Shown one piece after another: positions 1 to 7,154 of a stretch of 50,392 nucleotides of DNA. Under the pieces are notes generated by a model, which saw only the letters and a list, made by a program, of their open reading frames with translations, was not told the DNA's origin and did no database searches. Both the position numbers and the translations under genes were made by a program. Source of the stretch: a virus; the IMG/VR virus record IMGVR_UViG_3300048592_000543, positions 1-50,392 of that record; one strand, 5' to 3'. The stretch's first letter is position 1. Each line of letters begins with the position of its first letter.

Positions 1-127
1 TTTTTCGATCATAAATTAGTTTCTCTTTCAGTCGCTGAAAATTTTGTCTTTCGTACTGTGCATGAGCTATCGAGAAATCGATCAGATATCTACAAAAAAT
101 CTCTTTTATCAAGATGGGTAGAGTCGT
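1..127. repeat. Terminal direct repeat, left copy
   Basis: These 127 bases are identical to the last 127 bases of the window. An exact repeat of this length is typical of an assembler overlap on a circular contig, which implies a complete circular or circularly permuted genome rather than a true phage terminal repeat. An open reading frame continues through it from the right end. Confidence 0.93.
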
Positions 128-180
128 TTTATTTCCATGAGATGAACAAAGTCAATTTGAGAAATAGGGAGCAAAATTGA
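1..180 (+). CDS. Hypothetical protein, 3' part of junction-spanning gene
   Basis: Frame 1 is open from base 1 to a TGA at 178-180 and is the continuation of the gene starting at 49852. The last residues, unique to this side of the repeat, are FYFHEMNKVNLRNREQN. Function unknown. It ends about 30 bases before the palindromic operator of the early promoter. Confidence 0.8.
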   Translation, partial: FFDHKLVSLSVAENFVFRTVHELSRNRSDIYKKSLLSRWVESFYFHEMNKVNLRNREQN

Positions 181-208
181 AACGATCGTTTCAAAAAACT
201 CGAGATTT

Positions 209-253
209 GCATCAAATTTGATGCTTGACATATCACGATAATAATTTTACATT
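209..253 (+). promoter_or_regulatory. Early promoter with palindromic operator
   Basis: A perfect palindrome GCATCAAATTTGATGC lies at 209-224, directly against a consensus -35 box TTGACA (225-230). With a 17-base spacer the -10 box is TACATT (248-253). The same operator core, GCATCA-N4-TGATGC, occurs inside two minus-strand promoters at 13198-13213 and 14189-14204. This is probably the main promoter of the replication operon, controlled by a phage regulator (inference). Confidence 0.75.
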
Positions 254-288
254 TCGGAAACGTGTTAACAATAATAACGAGGATTTAC

Positions 289-1098
289 ATGCAAAACGAA
301 TATCAAATTGAGTTTATCGAATTGCCGGACAAGGACTATCGAGCGATCAACGCGCTTAATCACAGTTCGTTGAAAAACCTATTCCCGCCAAAGACACCGC
401 TTGATTTCAAGTTTTTCAAAGAACAGCCATCAAAATCAAGTGAGTCGATGGATTTCGGGACGGCAGTTCATCTTGCTGTGTTTGAACCGTCAATTGTCGA
501 GTCAAAAATTGCTGTCGCTCCTGATTGCGACAAACGAACAAAAGCAGGAAAAGATCAACACGCCGAATTTTTATTTGCGAATGAAGGAAAGATTATCATC
601 ACGCAAGAACAAGCAGACTCGATTTTATGGATTGTCGATGCTGTTGAACGACACACATTTCTACAATCAATTTTTAAAGAAAAAAGATTGAATGAAATGG
701 TAGGCAAATTTATCTGGGATGATGTGAATTGCAAGTTTAAAGCAGATTGTATTGTTCCTAGTCAAAATTTGATTATCGATCTCAAAACAACACAAGCAGG
801 ACATGATAGGGCATTTGCTCATTCTGTGCATGAGTATTGCTACCATACTCAGGCTGAATTTTATATGACTGGATGTGAGTTTATTACCGCGAACACATGG
901 GATAATTTTTTGTGGATCGCAGTAGAAAGCAAACCGCCTCATCATATTTATCTCTATGAGCCAGAAGCAACATGGTTGAATACTGCTAGAGATCAATTAC
1001 AAAATGCGATTGATCTGTATATCGAGTGTGAAAAAAATGCTTGCTGGCCAGGAGTTGAGCCAATTAAAAGAATTCTGCAAGCTCCAAAGTGGTACTGA
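289..1098 (+). CDS. PDDEXK (RecE/exodeoxyribonuclease VIII-like) exonuclease
   Basis: 269 residues. The conserved helix DFGTAVHLAVFEP (about 55-67, His61) and the nuclease core with Asp153 (FKADC) and Asp164-Lys166 (IDLKTT) are the hallmarks of the RecE/DUF3799 family of PDDEXK 5'-3' exonucleases. These resect double-stranded DNA to give 3' tails for single-strand annealing. The ATG at 289 is preferred over an upstream GTG because CGAGGA sits 5 bases before it. The next gene encodes an ERF annealing protein, the usual partner, so the two form a phage recombination pair. Confidence 0.85.
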   Translation: MQNEYQIEFIELPDKDYRAINALNHSSLKNLFPPKTPLDFKFFKEQPSKSSESMDFGTAVHLAVFEPSIVESKIAVAPDCDKRTKAGKDQHAEFLFANEGKIIITQEQADSILWIVDAVERHTFLQSIFKEKRLNEMVGKFIWDDVNCKFKADCIVPSQNLIIDLKTTQAGHDRAFAHSVHEYCYHTQAEFYMTGCEFITANTWDNFLWIAVESKPPHHIYLYEPEATWLNTARDQLQNAIDLYIECEKNACWPGVEPIKRILQAPKWY

Positions 1099-1135
1099 AA
1101 TGAATATTAAATATGAATTTGAAAGGATCAAAACA

Positions 1136-1906
1136 ATGGAAAACAAGGGAATAATTGCAAAGAAAATGTGTCTGGTGATGGATGAGATAAAAGCGATTGA
1201 AAAAAACAAACATAATCCGCAAGGGTGGAAATTTAGAGGGATTGACGATGTCTATAACGAACTACATAGCGCAATGGCAAAGCATGGGGTTTTTTGTTTG
1301 CCGATTGTAAACTGCACCATTTTCCGAGAAAAAATCAAAAGTCAAAAAGGCGCTGAAGGCTGGCACCAAATTTTAGAAATCACCTACAAATTTATGGCTG
1401 AAGATGGATCCTATGTCGAGGCTAAAACATGGGGAGAGGCTAGTGAGTATAATGCTGATAAGCTCACAAATAAATGCATGAGCGCCGCTCACAAATATGC
1501 TCTGCTACAAACATTTTTGATCCCTGTTGATGATCTTGAGGATAATGATAAAGACAATAATATTGAGCAACGACAAAATGGTAATGAGAGAGCGTCTCGG
1601 CGACAACCACCACAACAACAACAACAACAGCAGCAACGGCCGGCACAGCAACCACAGCAACCACAGCAACCACAGCAACCACAGCAACAACCAGCAAATG
1701 AAAAATTGAAGGTGATGATCGAACAGATTGTTGGATTTTTTGCAAGATACCAGATCAAACAATCTGACCTCGAGGCTTATATTGGGTGTAAACTAGAGAG
1801 CATGTCGAGAGAGCATTTTGACGCAATTAAATCGGCTAAAGAAAAAATTCTGGCTGGTGAGAATGCATTTACAATTTTTGGATTACAGGAGCATGGGCAA
1901 TGGTAA
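1136..1906 (+). CDS. erf: ERF-family single-strand annealing recombinase
   Basis: 256 residues from the ATG at 1136, which has AAGGA about 10 bases upstream; an in-frame ATG at 1100 has no site. The N-terminal ERF domain (about 1-145) has the diagnostic WKFRGIDDVYNELH stretch (31-44). A Gln/Pro-rich linker (about 155-190) built on a DNA microsatellite joins it to a small C-terminal helical region. ERF proteins form rings on single-stranded DNA and anneal complementary strands, and may circularise the phage genome. It follows the RecE-like exonuclease. Confidence 0.88.
   Translation: MENKGIIAKKMCLVMDEIKAIEKNKHNPQGWKFRGIDDVYNELHSAMAKHGVFCLPIVNCTIFREKIKSQKGAEGWHQILEITYKFMAEDGSYVEAKTWGEASEYNADKLTNKCMSAAHKYALLQTFLIPVDDLEDNDKDNNIEQRQNGNERASRRQPPQQQQQQQQRPAQQPQQPQQPQQPQQQPANEKLKVMIEQIVGFFARYQIKQSDLEAYIGCKLESMSREHFDAIKSAKEKILAGENAFTIFGLQEHGQW
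1604..1693 (+). repeat. CAA/CAG microsatellite in erf, with five 9-bp units
   Basis: A CAACAACAG tract is followed by five tandem copies of CACAGCAAC at 1644-1688. They encode a poly-Gln run and Pro-Gln-Gln repeats that form the flexible linker of the ERF protein. Such a tract can change length by slippage without changing frame. Confidence 0.9.
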
Positions 1907-2163
1907 GTTTACCAATAAAAAGAATTTTGTGGAGATCAAAAAAATTCAGCGCGAGACATTACAGTGATGAAGATGTCATCACCATCATCTTTGATGCATT
2001 TGAGCCAGATCAGAGCATCAAAATCCCATTGCTGCTCATGTGCCGAGCATCTCATCGAGATGCCGAGAAGTGGCTAAAAACCACGTTTGATATGCAATGG
2101 GTTTATGTCTCGGACGGCAGCAATGAGATCAGCATTCGGGAGTGGTCAAAAAATGAACAGTGA
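1900..2163 (+). CDS. Hypothetical protein in early operon
   Basis: 87 residues. The ATG at 1900 overlaps the end of erf by 7 bases (ATGGTAA), and GGAG lies 10 bases upstream, so it is probably translationally coupled to erf. No domain recognised. It is mixed alpha/beta with several Trp and acidic residues and no membrane segment. Its position between recombination and replication genes suggests DNA metabolism, but nothing in the sequence shows a function. Confidence 0.7.
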   Translation: MVSLPIKRILWRSKKFSARHYSDEDVITIIFDAFEPDQSIKIPLLLMCRASHRDAEKWLKTTFDMQWVYVSDGSNEISIREWSKNEQ

Positions 2164-2374
2164 ACTAGAGCCTGAACTAGACAGATATCTCAGACTTGTA
2201 TGCGAATCCGAAGAAAATATGGAAATAGCGCATAGACTAAATAAGGAATTTCCCAAAGAGATCAAAGAGATATTTGATTCTTGCAGTGAAATCTCAGAAA
2301 ATTGCCGCATAGTAAATTGTGATGTTTTTTGGCTTAGGCTGAAAGAGCTTGAGAAAAGACTAGCGATATCCTAG
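2153..2374 (+). CDS. Hypothetical small acidic helical protein
   Basis: 73 residues from the ATG at 2153, which follows GGGAG (2138-2142) and overlaps the previous gene by 11 bases; an upstream in-frame ATG at 2087 lacks a site. The protein is Glu-rich and predicted helical. No family recognised. It is the last gene before the long hairpin at 2404-2448. Confidence 0.65.
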   Translation: MNSELEPELDRYLRLVCESEENMEIAHRLNKEFPKEIKEIFDSCSEISENCRIVNCDVFWLRLKELEKRLAIS

Positions 2375-2403
2375 ATTTGATTCCGTTTTGCGAATTTTTT
2401 TTT

Positions 2404-2448
2404 GCTATGTCATAATTTCGTCCGATTCAGACGAAACTATGGCGTAGC
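2404..2448 (+). promoter_or_regulatory. Long 19-bp hairpin (attenuator, terminator or operator)
   Basis: Left arm 2404-2422 and right arm 2430-2448 form a 19-bp stem with a 7-base loop. The inner seven pairs (TTTCGTC/GACGAAA) are perfect. The outer part has two G-U wobbles and one mismatch when read as plus-strand RNA. It is preceded by nine Ts and followed by TAGTTTTTATG, so a weak intrinsic terminator or attenuator is possible. It lies in the largest gap of the early operon, before the replication gene at 2486. Confidence 0.7.
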
Positions 2449-2485
2449 TAGTTTTTATGAAGTAATTCAATTCATTGGAGTCAAA

Positions 2486-3361
2486 ATGCTTAAAAAATGC
2501 ACAGTATTTTTGGAAGGAGTTGAGTACTCAATTGATCCGAGATTAGTTGATTTTCTTAATTTGCTGGAATACTTCGGTTTTTTTATTCGTCGCGGTGTAG
2601 AAAATCAGTGGTTTTTGAGCAAAAATTTACATCCTTGTGTAATTGCTCAGAAAAATCATGTTGGCGACACCCCCCCCAAAAGCAAAACGGTTCTCCCCCC
2701 CAGACCCCCCCACTCCGGACATCTCTCTTACTCTCATACTTATTTTTTGATCGCGCTAAGAAACGTAGTTGAAGCATCGATTTGTAAGCCCGACTCTAGC
2801 CGCGATTTATCCGAGATCTTTTTTCTTTGCGATGTTCTGGGTTCTGTCGTCTCTGTGCTATGCGTTTCTGATGAGGCTGCAAACGCTTTTTGTGCTGCGA
2901 TGGAAGCAACCGAAGGTTCGGATGGCAATGAAATTGCTACTAATGATCTGCCTGTAGTTGGTGGGTGTGTCAAGGACAAAATGAAAAGCCCTGTGAAATC
3001 GAAGAAAGAAAAAATTACCGTTTCAGAAACTGTGCAGAAAATAAGCAGCGAGTGGTTGCAATCCGCAATCAGAAAGATGCCGCATCTCAAACAGAGATTC
3101 ACACAAGAAAAATTTGAGTTGGCAGTAAATAAAATAAAAACATATACAAAAGCAAATGATGAGCAAATCTATGAGATATGGGAGTTTATCAAGAATGATC
3201 AATTTTGGTCTGATCAAGCTATATCGCCTCTTGGATTAATGCAAATTTCAAAAAACGGGAATTATAAGCTTGACAATGTACTCATCCAGATGAGATCAAA
3301 ATTGATACGAGAAAATCCGTTTTTGGAAAATGATGATGACTGGAAAAATCCATTTGTGTAG
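2486..3361 (+). CDS. Putative replication initiation (replisome organiser-like) protein
   Basis: 291 residues from the ATG at 2486, with GGAG (2477-2480) five bases upstream. The N-terminal third is poorly conserved-looking and contains a Pro-rich stretch encoded by poly-C runs. After a basic linker (about 165-180) the C-terminal part resembles phage replisome organisers, with a helical segment ending in IWEFIKNDQFWSDQAISPLG and a KLDN motif. These proteins bind the origin and recruit the helicase loader. The next gene looks like a helicase loader, which supports the call. The family assignment is by pattern only. Confidence 0.5.
   Translation: MLKKCTVFLEGVEYSIDPRLVDFLNLLEYFGFFIRRGVENQWFLSKNLHPCVIAQKNHVGDTPPKSKTVLPPRPPHSGHLSYSHTYFLIALRNVVEASICKPDSSRDLSEIFFLCDVLGSVVSVLCVSDEAANAFCAAMEATEGSDGNEIATNDLPVVGGCVKDKMKSPVKSKKEKITVSETVQKISSEWLQSAIRKMPHLKQRFTQEKFELAVNKIKTYTKANDEQIYEIWEFIKNDQFWSDQAISPLGLMQISKNGNYKLDNVLIQMRSKLIRENPFLENDDDWKNPFV
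2670..2711 (-). repeat. Poly-C runs; G-quadruplex-capable on the minus strand
   Basis: Three cytosine runs, C8 (2670-2677), C7 (2695-2701) and C7 (2705-2711), lie in an AT-rich genome within the replication gene. On the minus strand G7-TCT-G7 alone satisfies a four-tract G-quadruplex pattern. They encode Pro-rich residues and are also likely slippage sites. Confidence 0.75.
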
Positions 3362-3373
3362 ATTGGTTTCACA

Positions 3374-4003
3374 ATGAATCAAGAACAGCTTCTATTTGTT
3401 CTTCGGAGCTTTGCCGATGTGTTGCCGTATAGAGCGCCCGATTTCTCGAAAAAAACAGTTTGCTGGTATTGGTATGAGGAGTTTAAGAACTACTCTATAG
3501 ATGATTTAAAAGCTGTAGTTAGATCTCTGATAAAAAGACTGGATCATTTCCCATCGATTTCTGAGATGCATAATGCTCTTGGTAGTATTGTAATATCCGA
3601 TGAATCTCTAGCGCAAACAACATCAATATCGATTATAACAGCTATAAGAAAGTTTGGCTGGTGCAATGAAAGTGAAGCTCTTGCATATATCGGAGAATTT
3701 GGCGCAAAAGTCGTCAAAGCATATGGCGGATGGGTTTGCGTTTGTGATCATGTTACGAATGAAAATATGTCTTATTTTTCTCATCAGATAAAAGAAACAG
3801 CGCAAACAATACTGAGAACAAAAGAAAAATGCTTACCAGAATTGCCAGAAGAAACGAAAAAAATCATAGCCTGTATCGCCGAATCTGTATCAGTAGGGAG
3901 CGGAAATGAAAAAAGAACAAGAGATCCAAAAACAGATCTTAGACTGGCTCTCAAGGGAAAAGTACAAATGCTGGAAGAACTACCTTGGGCCTATGATGAT
4001 TAG
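3374..4003 (+). CDS. Putative helicase loader (G39P-like N-terminal domain)
   Basis: 209 residues. The N-terminal 70 residues have the pattern of phage replicative-helicase loader/inhibitor proteins: WYWYEEFKNYSIDDLKAVVR (about 31-50) followed by KRLDHFPSISEMHNAL. These bind the DnaB-type host helicase and deliver it to the origin. The rest is unrecognised. It directly follows the replisome-organiser-like gene, the usual order. No convincing ribosome site precedes the ATG. Its 3' end overlaps the next gene by 98 bases. Confidence 0.5.
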   Translation: MNQEQLLFVLRSFADVLPYRAPDFSKKTVCWYWYEEFKNYSIDDLKAVVRSLIKRLDHFPSISEMHNALGSIVISDESLAQTTSISIITAIRKFGWCNESEALAYIGEFGAKVVKAYGGWVCVCDHVTNENMSYFSHQIKETAQTILRTKEKCLPELPEETKKIIACIAESVSVGSGNEKRTRDPKTDLRLALKGKVQMLEELPWAYDD

Positions 4004-4259
4004 AGGTGGGTATTTCGCTAAAAATAAAAATGCTGGTCAGCCCGATATTTTTGGGATGCTAAAGAATGGATCCGGTAGGCTTTTTGGTATCGAGGTCAAA
4101 ACAGAAGTAGGAAGATTATCAGATGAACAGCGGCGCGAGCTAAAAGAGCTTGAAGACGCTGGAGCGCTGATCATCATAGCTAGAGATCTTGAGACTGTAA
4201 AAACAATATTAGCAACAGGAGAGGCTAACAATGGCAATCATGCAAATTTTGATCAGTAG
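3906..4259 (+). CDS. VRR-NUC domain nuclease
   Basis: 117 residues making up a stand-alone VRR-NUC (PDDEXK) domain: an early Glu (Glu4/Glu6), Pro46-Asp47 in GQPDIFG, Glu63-Val-Lys65 in GIEVKT, and Gln75. Phage members are thought to process branched or junction DNA. The ATG at 3906 has GGGAG upstream, and the conserved N-terminal helix needs this start, so the 98-base out-of-frame overlap with the previous gene is real. It overlaps the ParB-like gene by 29 bases. Confidence 0.85.
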   Translation: MKKEQEIQKQILDWLSREKYKCWKNYLGPMMIRGGYFAKNKNAGQPDIFGMLKNGSGRLFGIEVKTEVGRLSDEQRRELKELEDAGALIIIARDLETVKTILATGEANNGNHANFDQ

Positions 4260-5151
4260 CGTAAAAGTGAGAAGCGATTGGAATATCAGAAAAACGCTTA
4301 TACTTCCAGATCTAAACAGCCTGAAAGCATCGATTGCAGAAATAGGTTTGCAACACCCAATCACTATAAACTCTAACAATGAACTTGTGGCTGGATATAG
4401 GCGATATGCAGCGTGTTCGGCTCTTGGGCATACAACAATACTAGCAAATGTTATGGAATTTAAAACAGAATTGCATGAGAGATTAGCGCATATTGATGAA
4501 AACCTTGAAAGCAAAACTCTCAATGAAAAAGAACTAGAAAAGGCGCTATCTGAAAGAAAAAGAATATACGAAACACTTTACCCAATATCCAAAAAAACAG
4601 GACCAAAAAAAGAAACAGAACAGCAAAAAAGCTTTGCAACAGAAACGGCAGAAAAAACCGGAATCGATGAAAGCAAAATACGAAAACTTACCAGGCGTGT
4701 CGATGATGTTACTGATGAAGTAAGAATAGCATACGAAGAAGACAAGATTAATGTATCTCAAATCGATGAAATAGTAAAACTAGACAAAGAAGATCAAAAT
4801 AAAATTCTCAAAAAAATAATAGGAACATCAATCGCAGAAACTAGATTGATTGTTAATGATTTTCTGAAAGCAAAAGCTGAAAAGCTTAAACCAAATGCTG
4901 CAAAGAAAAAGAGAAACCAGGCAGAAAATCCAATCATCGCCGATAAATTGGATGAAAGAGTCGTTGACGCAATCCTAGAATCGCAAAAAATACAACGCTA
5001 TTTATCCGGAGCAATAGGAGCAATTGACCACACTATTGGCAAAAAACTATTGCAATATTTGGATGATTCGGAGAAACAAAAATTAAGAAGAAGCATAAAA
5101 CAAGCACAAAATAGATTTGAAAAAATATTTATTGAAATTGGAGATGAATAG
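4231..5151 (+). CDS. ParB-like nuclease-domain protein
   Basis: 306 residues. The N-terminal ParB/Srx-type domain shows LKASIAEIGLQHPITI (about 30-45) and the core ELVAGYRRYAACSALG (about 51-66). A Lys/Glu-rich helical region and a DNA-binding middle part (KSFATETAEKTGIDESKI) follow. Phage ParB-like proteins act as CTP-dependent DNA-binding proteins, nucleases or regulators. There is no adjacent ParA, so plasmid-type partition is not supported. The ATG at 4231 has GGAG 10 bases upstream. Confidence 0.8.
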   Translation: MAIMQILISSVKVRSDWNIRKTLILPDLNSLKASIAEIGLQHPITINSNNELVAGYRRYAACSALGHTTILANVMEFKTELHERLAHIDENLESKTLNEKELEKALSERKRIYETLYPISKKTGPKKETEQQKSFATETAEKTGIDESKIRKLTRRVDDVTDEVRIAYEEDKINVSQIDEIVKLDKEDQNKILKKIIGTSIAETRLIVNDFLKAKAEKLKPNAAKKKRNQAENPIIADKLDERVVDAILESQKIQRYLSGAIGAIDHTIGKKLLQYLDDSEKQKLRRSIKQAQNRFEKIFIEIGDE

Positions 5152-5448
5152 ATGAATGGTGAGGATGTTCGGGTTCTAATGGAATCACTAAAAAAGAACT
5201 GGCTAGATTTTAAAGATGTCGAAAAAGTAAACGTAAAACAGCTTAGTAAAGAAGTAGATATCCCAGTAACAACAATGTGGTGTCATTTTCAGGGACAAAG
5301 AAAGTGGACGCTACTACCATTTCTAAAGAGCGCTCTTTACTTCGGAGCGCTTCGCGTTGATCTCAAAAAATGCGCTCTCACAATAAAATTTCCTGTAACC
5401 GAGCAAAACAGGAGAATCCTAAAGAGATTTGGAGTAACAAAAAAATGA
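5152..5448 (+). CDS. Hypothetical protein with possible helix-turn-helix
   Basis: 98 residues. The ATG follows the stop of the ParB-like gene with no gap, so it is probably translationally coupled. The segment VKQLSKEVDIPVTTMWCHFQ (about 25-44) has the spacing of a helix-turn-helix, and the C-terminus is basic. It could be a small DNA-binding regulator. No named family recognised. Confidence 0.65.
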   Translation: MNGEDVRVLMESLKKNWLDFKDVEKVNVKQLSKEVDIPVTTMWCHFQGQRKWTLLPFLKSALYFGALRVDLKKCALTIKFPVTEQNRRILKRFGVTKK

Positions 5449-5885
5449 AACTAATGAAAACCCATCCATCGAAAGTTATTCTGCATTGCTCGGCAAGTCC
5501 AGATTACACTAAGCTTGATGATAAATTCGACAGCATCACCGCCGATACAATCAACGCATGGCACATTGCTAGGGGTTTCGACAAAATCGGGTATCATTTT
5601 GTTATAAGGCGGAGTGGAAAACTCGAAACAGGAAGATTTTTAGACCAATTTTCTTGTGAGATCGGCGCACACACTATCGGCCACAACAACAATTCTGTCG
5701 GGATTTGTCTTGTCGGCACAAGGAAATTTACCGATGAGCAGATGAAAACGCTTGTAAAATTGGCGATGGAGCTAAAATTGCTCTATGGGATAGGTAAAAA
5801 TGCTTGGCATGGGCATTGTGAGTTTGCGGCAAAAGAGTGTCCAGGCATTTCGATGGACTATGTCAAAAATTTATTTGATTTTTGA
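5445..5885 (+). CDS. N-acetylmuramoyl-L-alanine amidase (T7 lysozyme-like endolysin)
   Basis: 146 residues, a single Amidase_2 domain like T7 lysozyme. Zinc ligands are His14 (LHCSAS), His124 and Cys132, with the catalytic Lys130 in AAKECPG. The family motifs RGFDKIGYHFVI and NNNSVGICLVG are present. It cleaves the amide bond between MurNAc and L-Ala of peptidoglycan for lysis. There is no signal peptide, so it needs a holin; the small membrane proteins at 10741-10962 or 37111-37383 are candidates. The ATG at 5445 overlaps the upstream stop (ATGA), with GGAG 10 bases upstream. Confidence 0.93.
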   Translation: MKLMKTHPSKVILHCSASPDYTKLDDKFDSITADTINAWHIARGFDKIGYHFVIRRSGKLETGRFLDQFSCEIGAHTIGHNNNSVGICLVGTRKFTDEQMKTLVKLAMELKLLYGIGKNAWHGHCEFAAKECPGISMDYVKNLFDF

Positions 5886-5908
5886 AAAATAAAGATTATT
5901 CTTTAACT

Positions 5909-5928
5909 AGGTAAAAACCTTACCTTTT
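5909..5928 (+). terminator. Weak stem-loop after the endolysin gene
   Basis: AGGTAA (5909-5914) and TTACCT (5920-5925) form a 6-bp stem with a 5-base loop, followed by TTT. A second small hairpin (AAAGA/TCTTT) lies at 5891-5904. These may attenuate transcription before the next small genes. The T-tract is short, so the call is weak. Confidence 0.35.
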
Positions 5929-5962
5929 AGATTTCAAATTGCGAATCTTGGGGGGGAAAAGA

Positions 5963-6172
5963 ATGATCAGAAGGATTTATATTGAAAAAGGCAGCAAAAT
6001 TTTTTTTGGGGATTCCGAAAAATCAAGAGAGCTAAATCTTGTTTGCAAAGATGCAACAATCTTGGGGAAAAGTGGGAATCAAATAAAAATTGATTCTTGT
6101 GGAAAAATAACAAGCCTTCCGTTACAAGATTTTTTTGACGAAGACGAGGAAGGAATATTTTTTGAGGTTTAA
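5963..6172 (+). CDS. Hypothetical small protein
   Basis: 69 residues from the ATG at 5963, preceded by a run of Gs and As (GGGGGGAAAAGA) acting as a strong ribosome site. It looks like a small beta-rich protein with an acidic C-terminus (DFFDEDEEGIFFEV). No family recognised. It begins a three-gene group after the endolysin. Confidence 0.65.
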   Translation: MIRRIYIEKGSKIFFGDSEKSRELNLVCKDATILGKSGNQIKIDSCGKITSLPLQDFFDEDEEGIFFEV

Positions 6173-6174
6173 AA

Positions 6175-6516
6175 ATGAACATCATCGAAGCTGTGACTAC
6201 CGCATCAACTCGCCAAATCGGTATTATGAATTTAGAACGTAATGAATGGATCATCATTAGCGGCGGCGCGCTTCGCTGGAAAAACAATCGCCAACCAGCA
6301 TCATTATCACCGAAGGACATCATGAGTCAAAAATGGATTACAGAAGATGATTTAATCACAGTTTCAAAGCTTCAAATCGATGAGGCATTAAGTTTTTTAC
6401 AGCCAACAAAAAATGAACAAGGCGAGCTAGATATTGTTGGTTATGAACACTTTATCGATAGTATCATGCGAGCATCGCATACTAATAAATCTCGCGTACC
6501 AGAGCCAGGAGAGTGA
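6175..6516 (+). CDS. Possible Tad2-like (DUF2829) anti-Thoeris protein
   Basis: 113 residues. The first 65 follow the Tad2/DUF2829 pattern: a start like MNIIEAV, a central strand pair ending in GALRW, and SLSPKDIMSQKW (about 43-54), where the family usually has a ser-x-x-Asp-hydrophobic-leu-ala-x-Asp-Trp motif. Tad2 proteins bind the cyclic nucleotide signals of Thoeris defence. The C-terminal 45 residues are extra. Similarity is by pattern only and could be coincidental. It lies 2 bases after the previous gene. Confidence 0.4.
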   Translation: MNIIEAVTTASTRQIGIMNLERNEWIIISGGALRWKNNRQPASLSPKDIMSQKWITEDDLITVSKLQIDEALSFLQPTKNEQGELDIVGYEHFIDSIMRASHTNKSRVPEPGE

Positions 6517-6518
6517 AG

Positions 6519-6836
6519 ATGAGTGATCATGCAAATGAAATGTTTTTGAAATGGAAAGAATCGTTAAATGCTGGTGATTTTTCAAAAGCGCATTATTTTG
6601 AAAGATCGTATTGGGCAATTCGCGGACAGGATACCATGCTTTCTGAATTAAAATCAGATAGACTAGATTTACAACGCAAGCTTGGAGAAGAAAAAGACCT
6701 TTCTGAAATATATGAAAAAAGAGCCGCCGATCTTACAGAAAAACTCGAAACCGTAAATGCAGCATTGCAAAAATCATCAGAACAAAATTCAGTATTGAAG
6801 CAAAATTTAGAAAAAGAGCGCTCCAAGAAAAAATAG
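6519..6836 (+). CDS. Coiled-coil protein
   Basis: 105 residues from the ATG at 6519 (GGAGAG 8 bases upstream). The N-terminal half resembles a small globular helical domain. Residues from about 45 to the end form a charged coiled coil (for example KLETVNAALQ) ending in ERSKKK. There is no membrane segment, so it is not a classical spanin. Function unknown. It is the last gene of the early plus-strand block. Confidence 0.7.
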   Translation: MSDHANEMFLKWKESLNAGDFSKAHYFERSYWAIRGQDTMLSELKSDRLDLQRKLGEEKDLSEIYEKRAADLTEKLETVNAALQKSSEQNSVLKQNLEKERSKKK

Positions 6837-6856
6837 GGGTTTAATTTATAAACCCC
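6828..6856 (-). terminator. Terminator facing the minus-strand genes
   Basis: GGGGTTTA (6836-6843) and TAAACCCC (6849-6856) form an 8-bp stem with a 5-base loop. On the minus strand it is followed by TATTTTTT, a good intrinsic terminator for the genes at 6895-7589. It also lies at the 3' end of the converging plus-strand operon. Confidence 0.8.
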
Positions 6857-6894
6857 CACAATTCAGGAATATGAGATTTGATGGTGTATCAGCA

Positions 6895-7152
6895 TCATCC
6901 CATAATTTGAGCGATATTCAAGAATTTTCTATAGAGACTGTTTTTTGATTCCTGTGATTTCTCATTAAGAGTCGAATACATTCTTAGCATTTCTAGCTGT
7001 GTTTTTTGCGTTGTTGCCTTAAGCCTCGCATCATTGTCAGCAATTTGTTTTGCTATTTTTACTTCCATCTCTTTTGTGCGCTGGTTTATGCGCTCTAGCA
7101 TGTCACCAACCATGTTTTCTCTCTTTACTATTTCTTTGTATTTTACTGCCAT
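6895..7152 (-). CDS. Hypothetical coiled-coil protein
   Basis: 85 residues, highly charged and helical, with heptads such as KEMEVKIAKQIADNDARLK. No membrane segment or known domain. It starts 3 bases after the CAP-domain gene on the same strand and shares its operon and terminator. It may be a structural or adaptor protein; nothing specific can be said. Confidence 0.65.
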   Translation of the reverse strand: MAVKYKEIVKRENMVGDMLERINQRTKEMEVKIAKQIADNDARLKATTQKTQLEMLRMYSTLNEKSQESKNSLYRKFLNIAQIMG

Positions 7153-7154
7153 GA

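Noticed and set aside
1464-1745. Minus-strand and alternative frames with long Val, Cys or Leu runs
   Set aside because: They are products of the CAA/CAG microsatellite of erf read in other frames.
4231-5151. A plasmid-type ParABS partition system
   Set aside because: A ParB-like gene is present but no ParA neighbour or parS-like repeats were seen.
6519-6836. Spanin (Rz-like) assignment for the coiled-coil gene near the endolysin
   Set aside because: No transmembrane segment or lipoprotein signal is visible.
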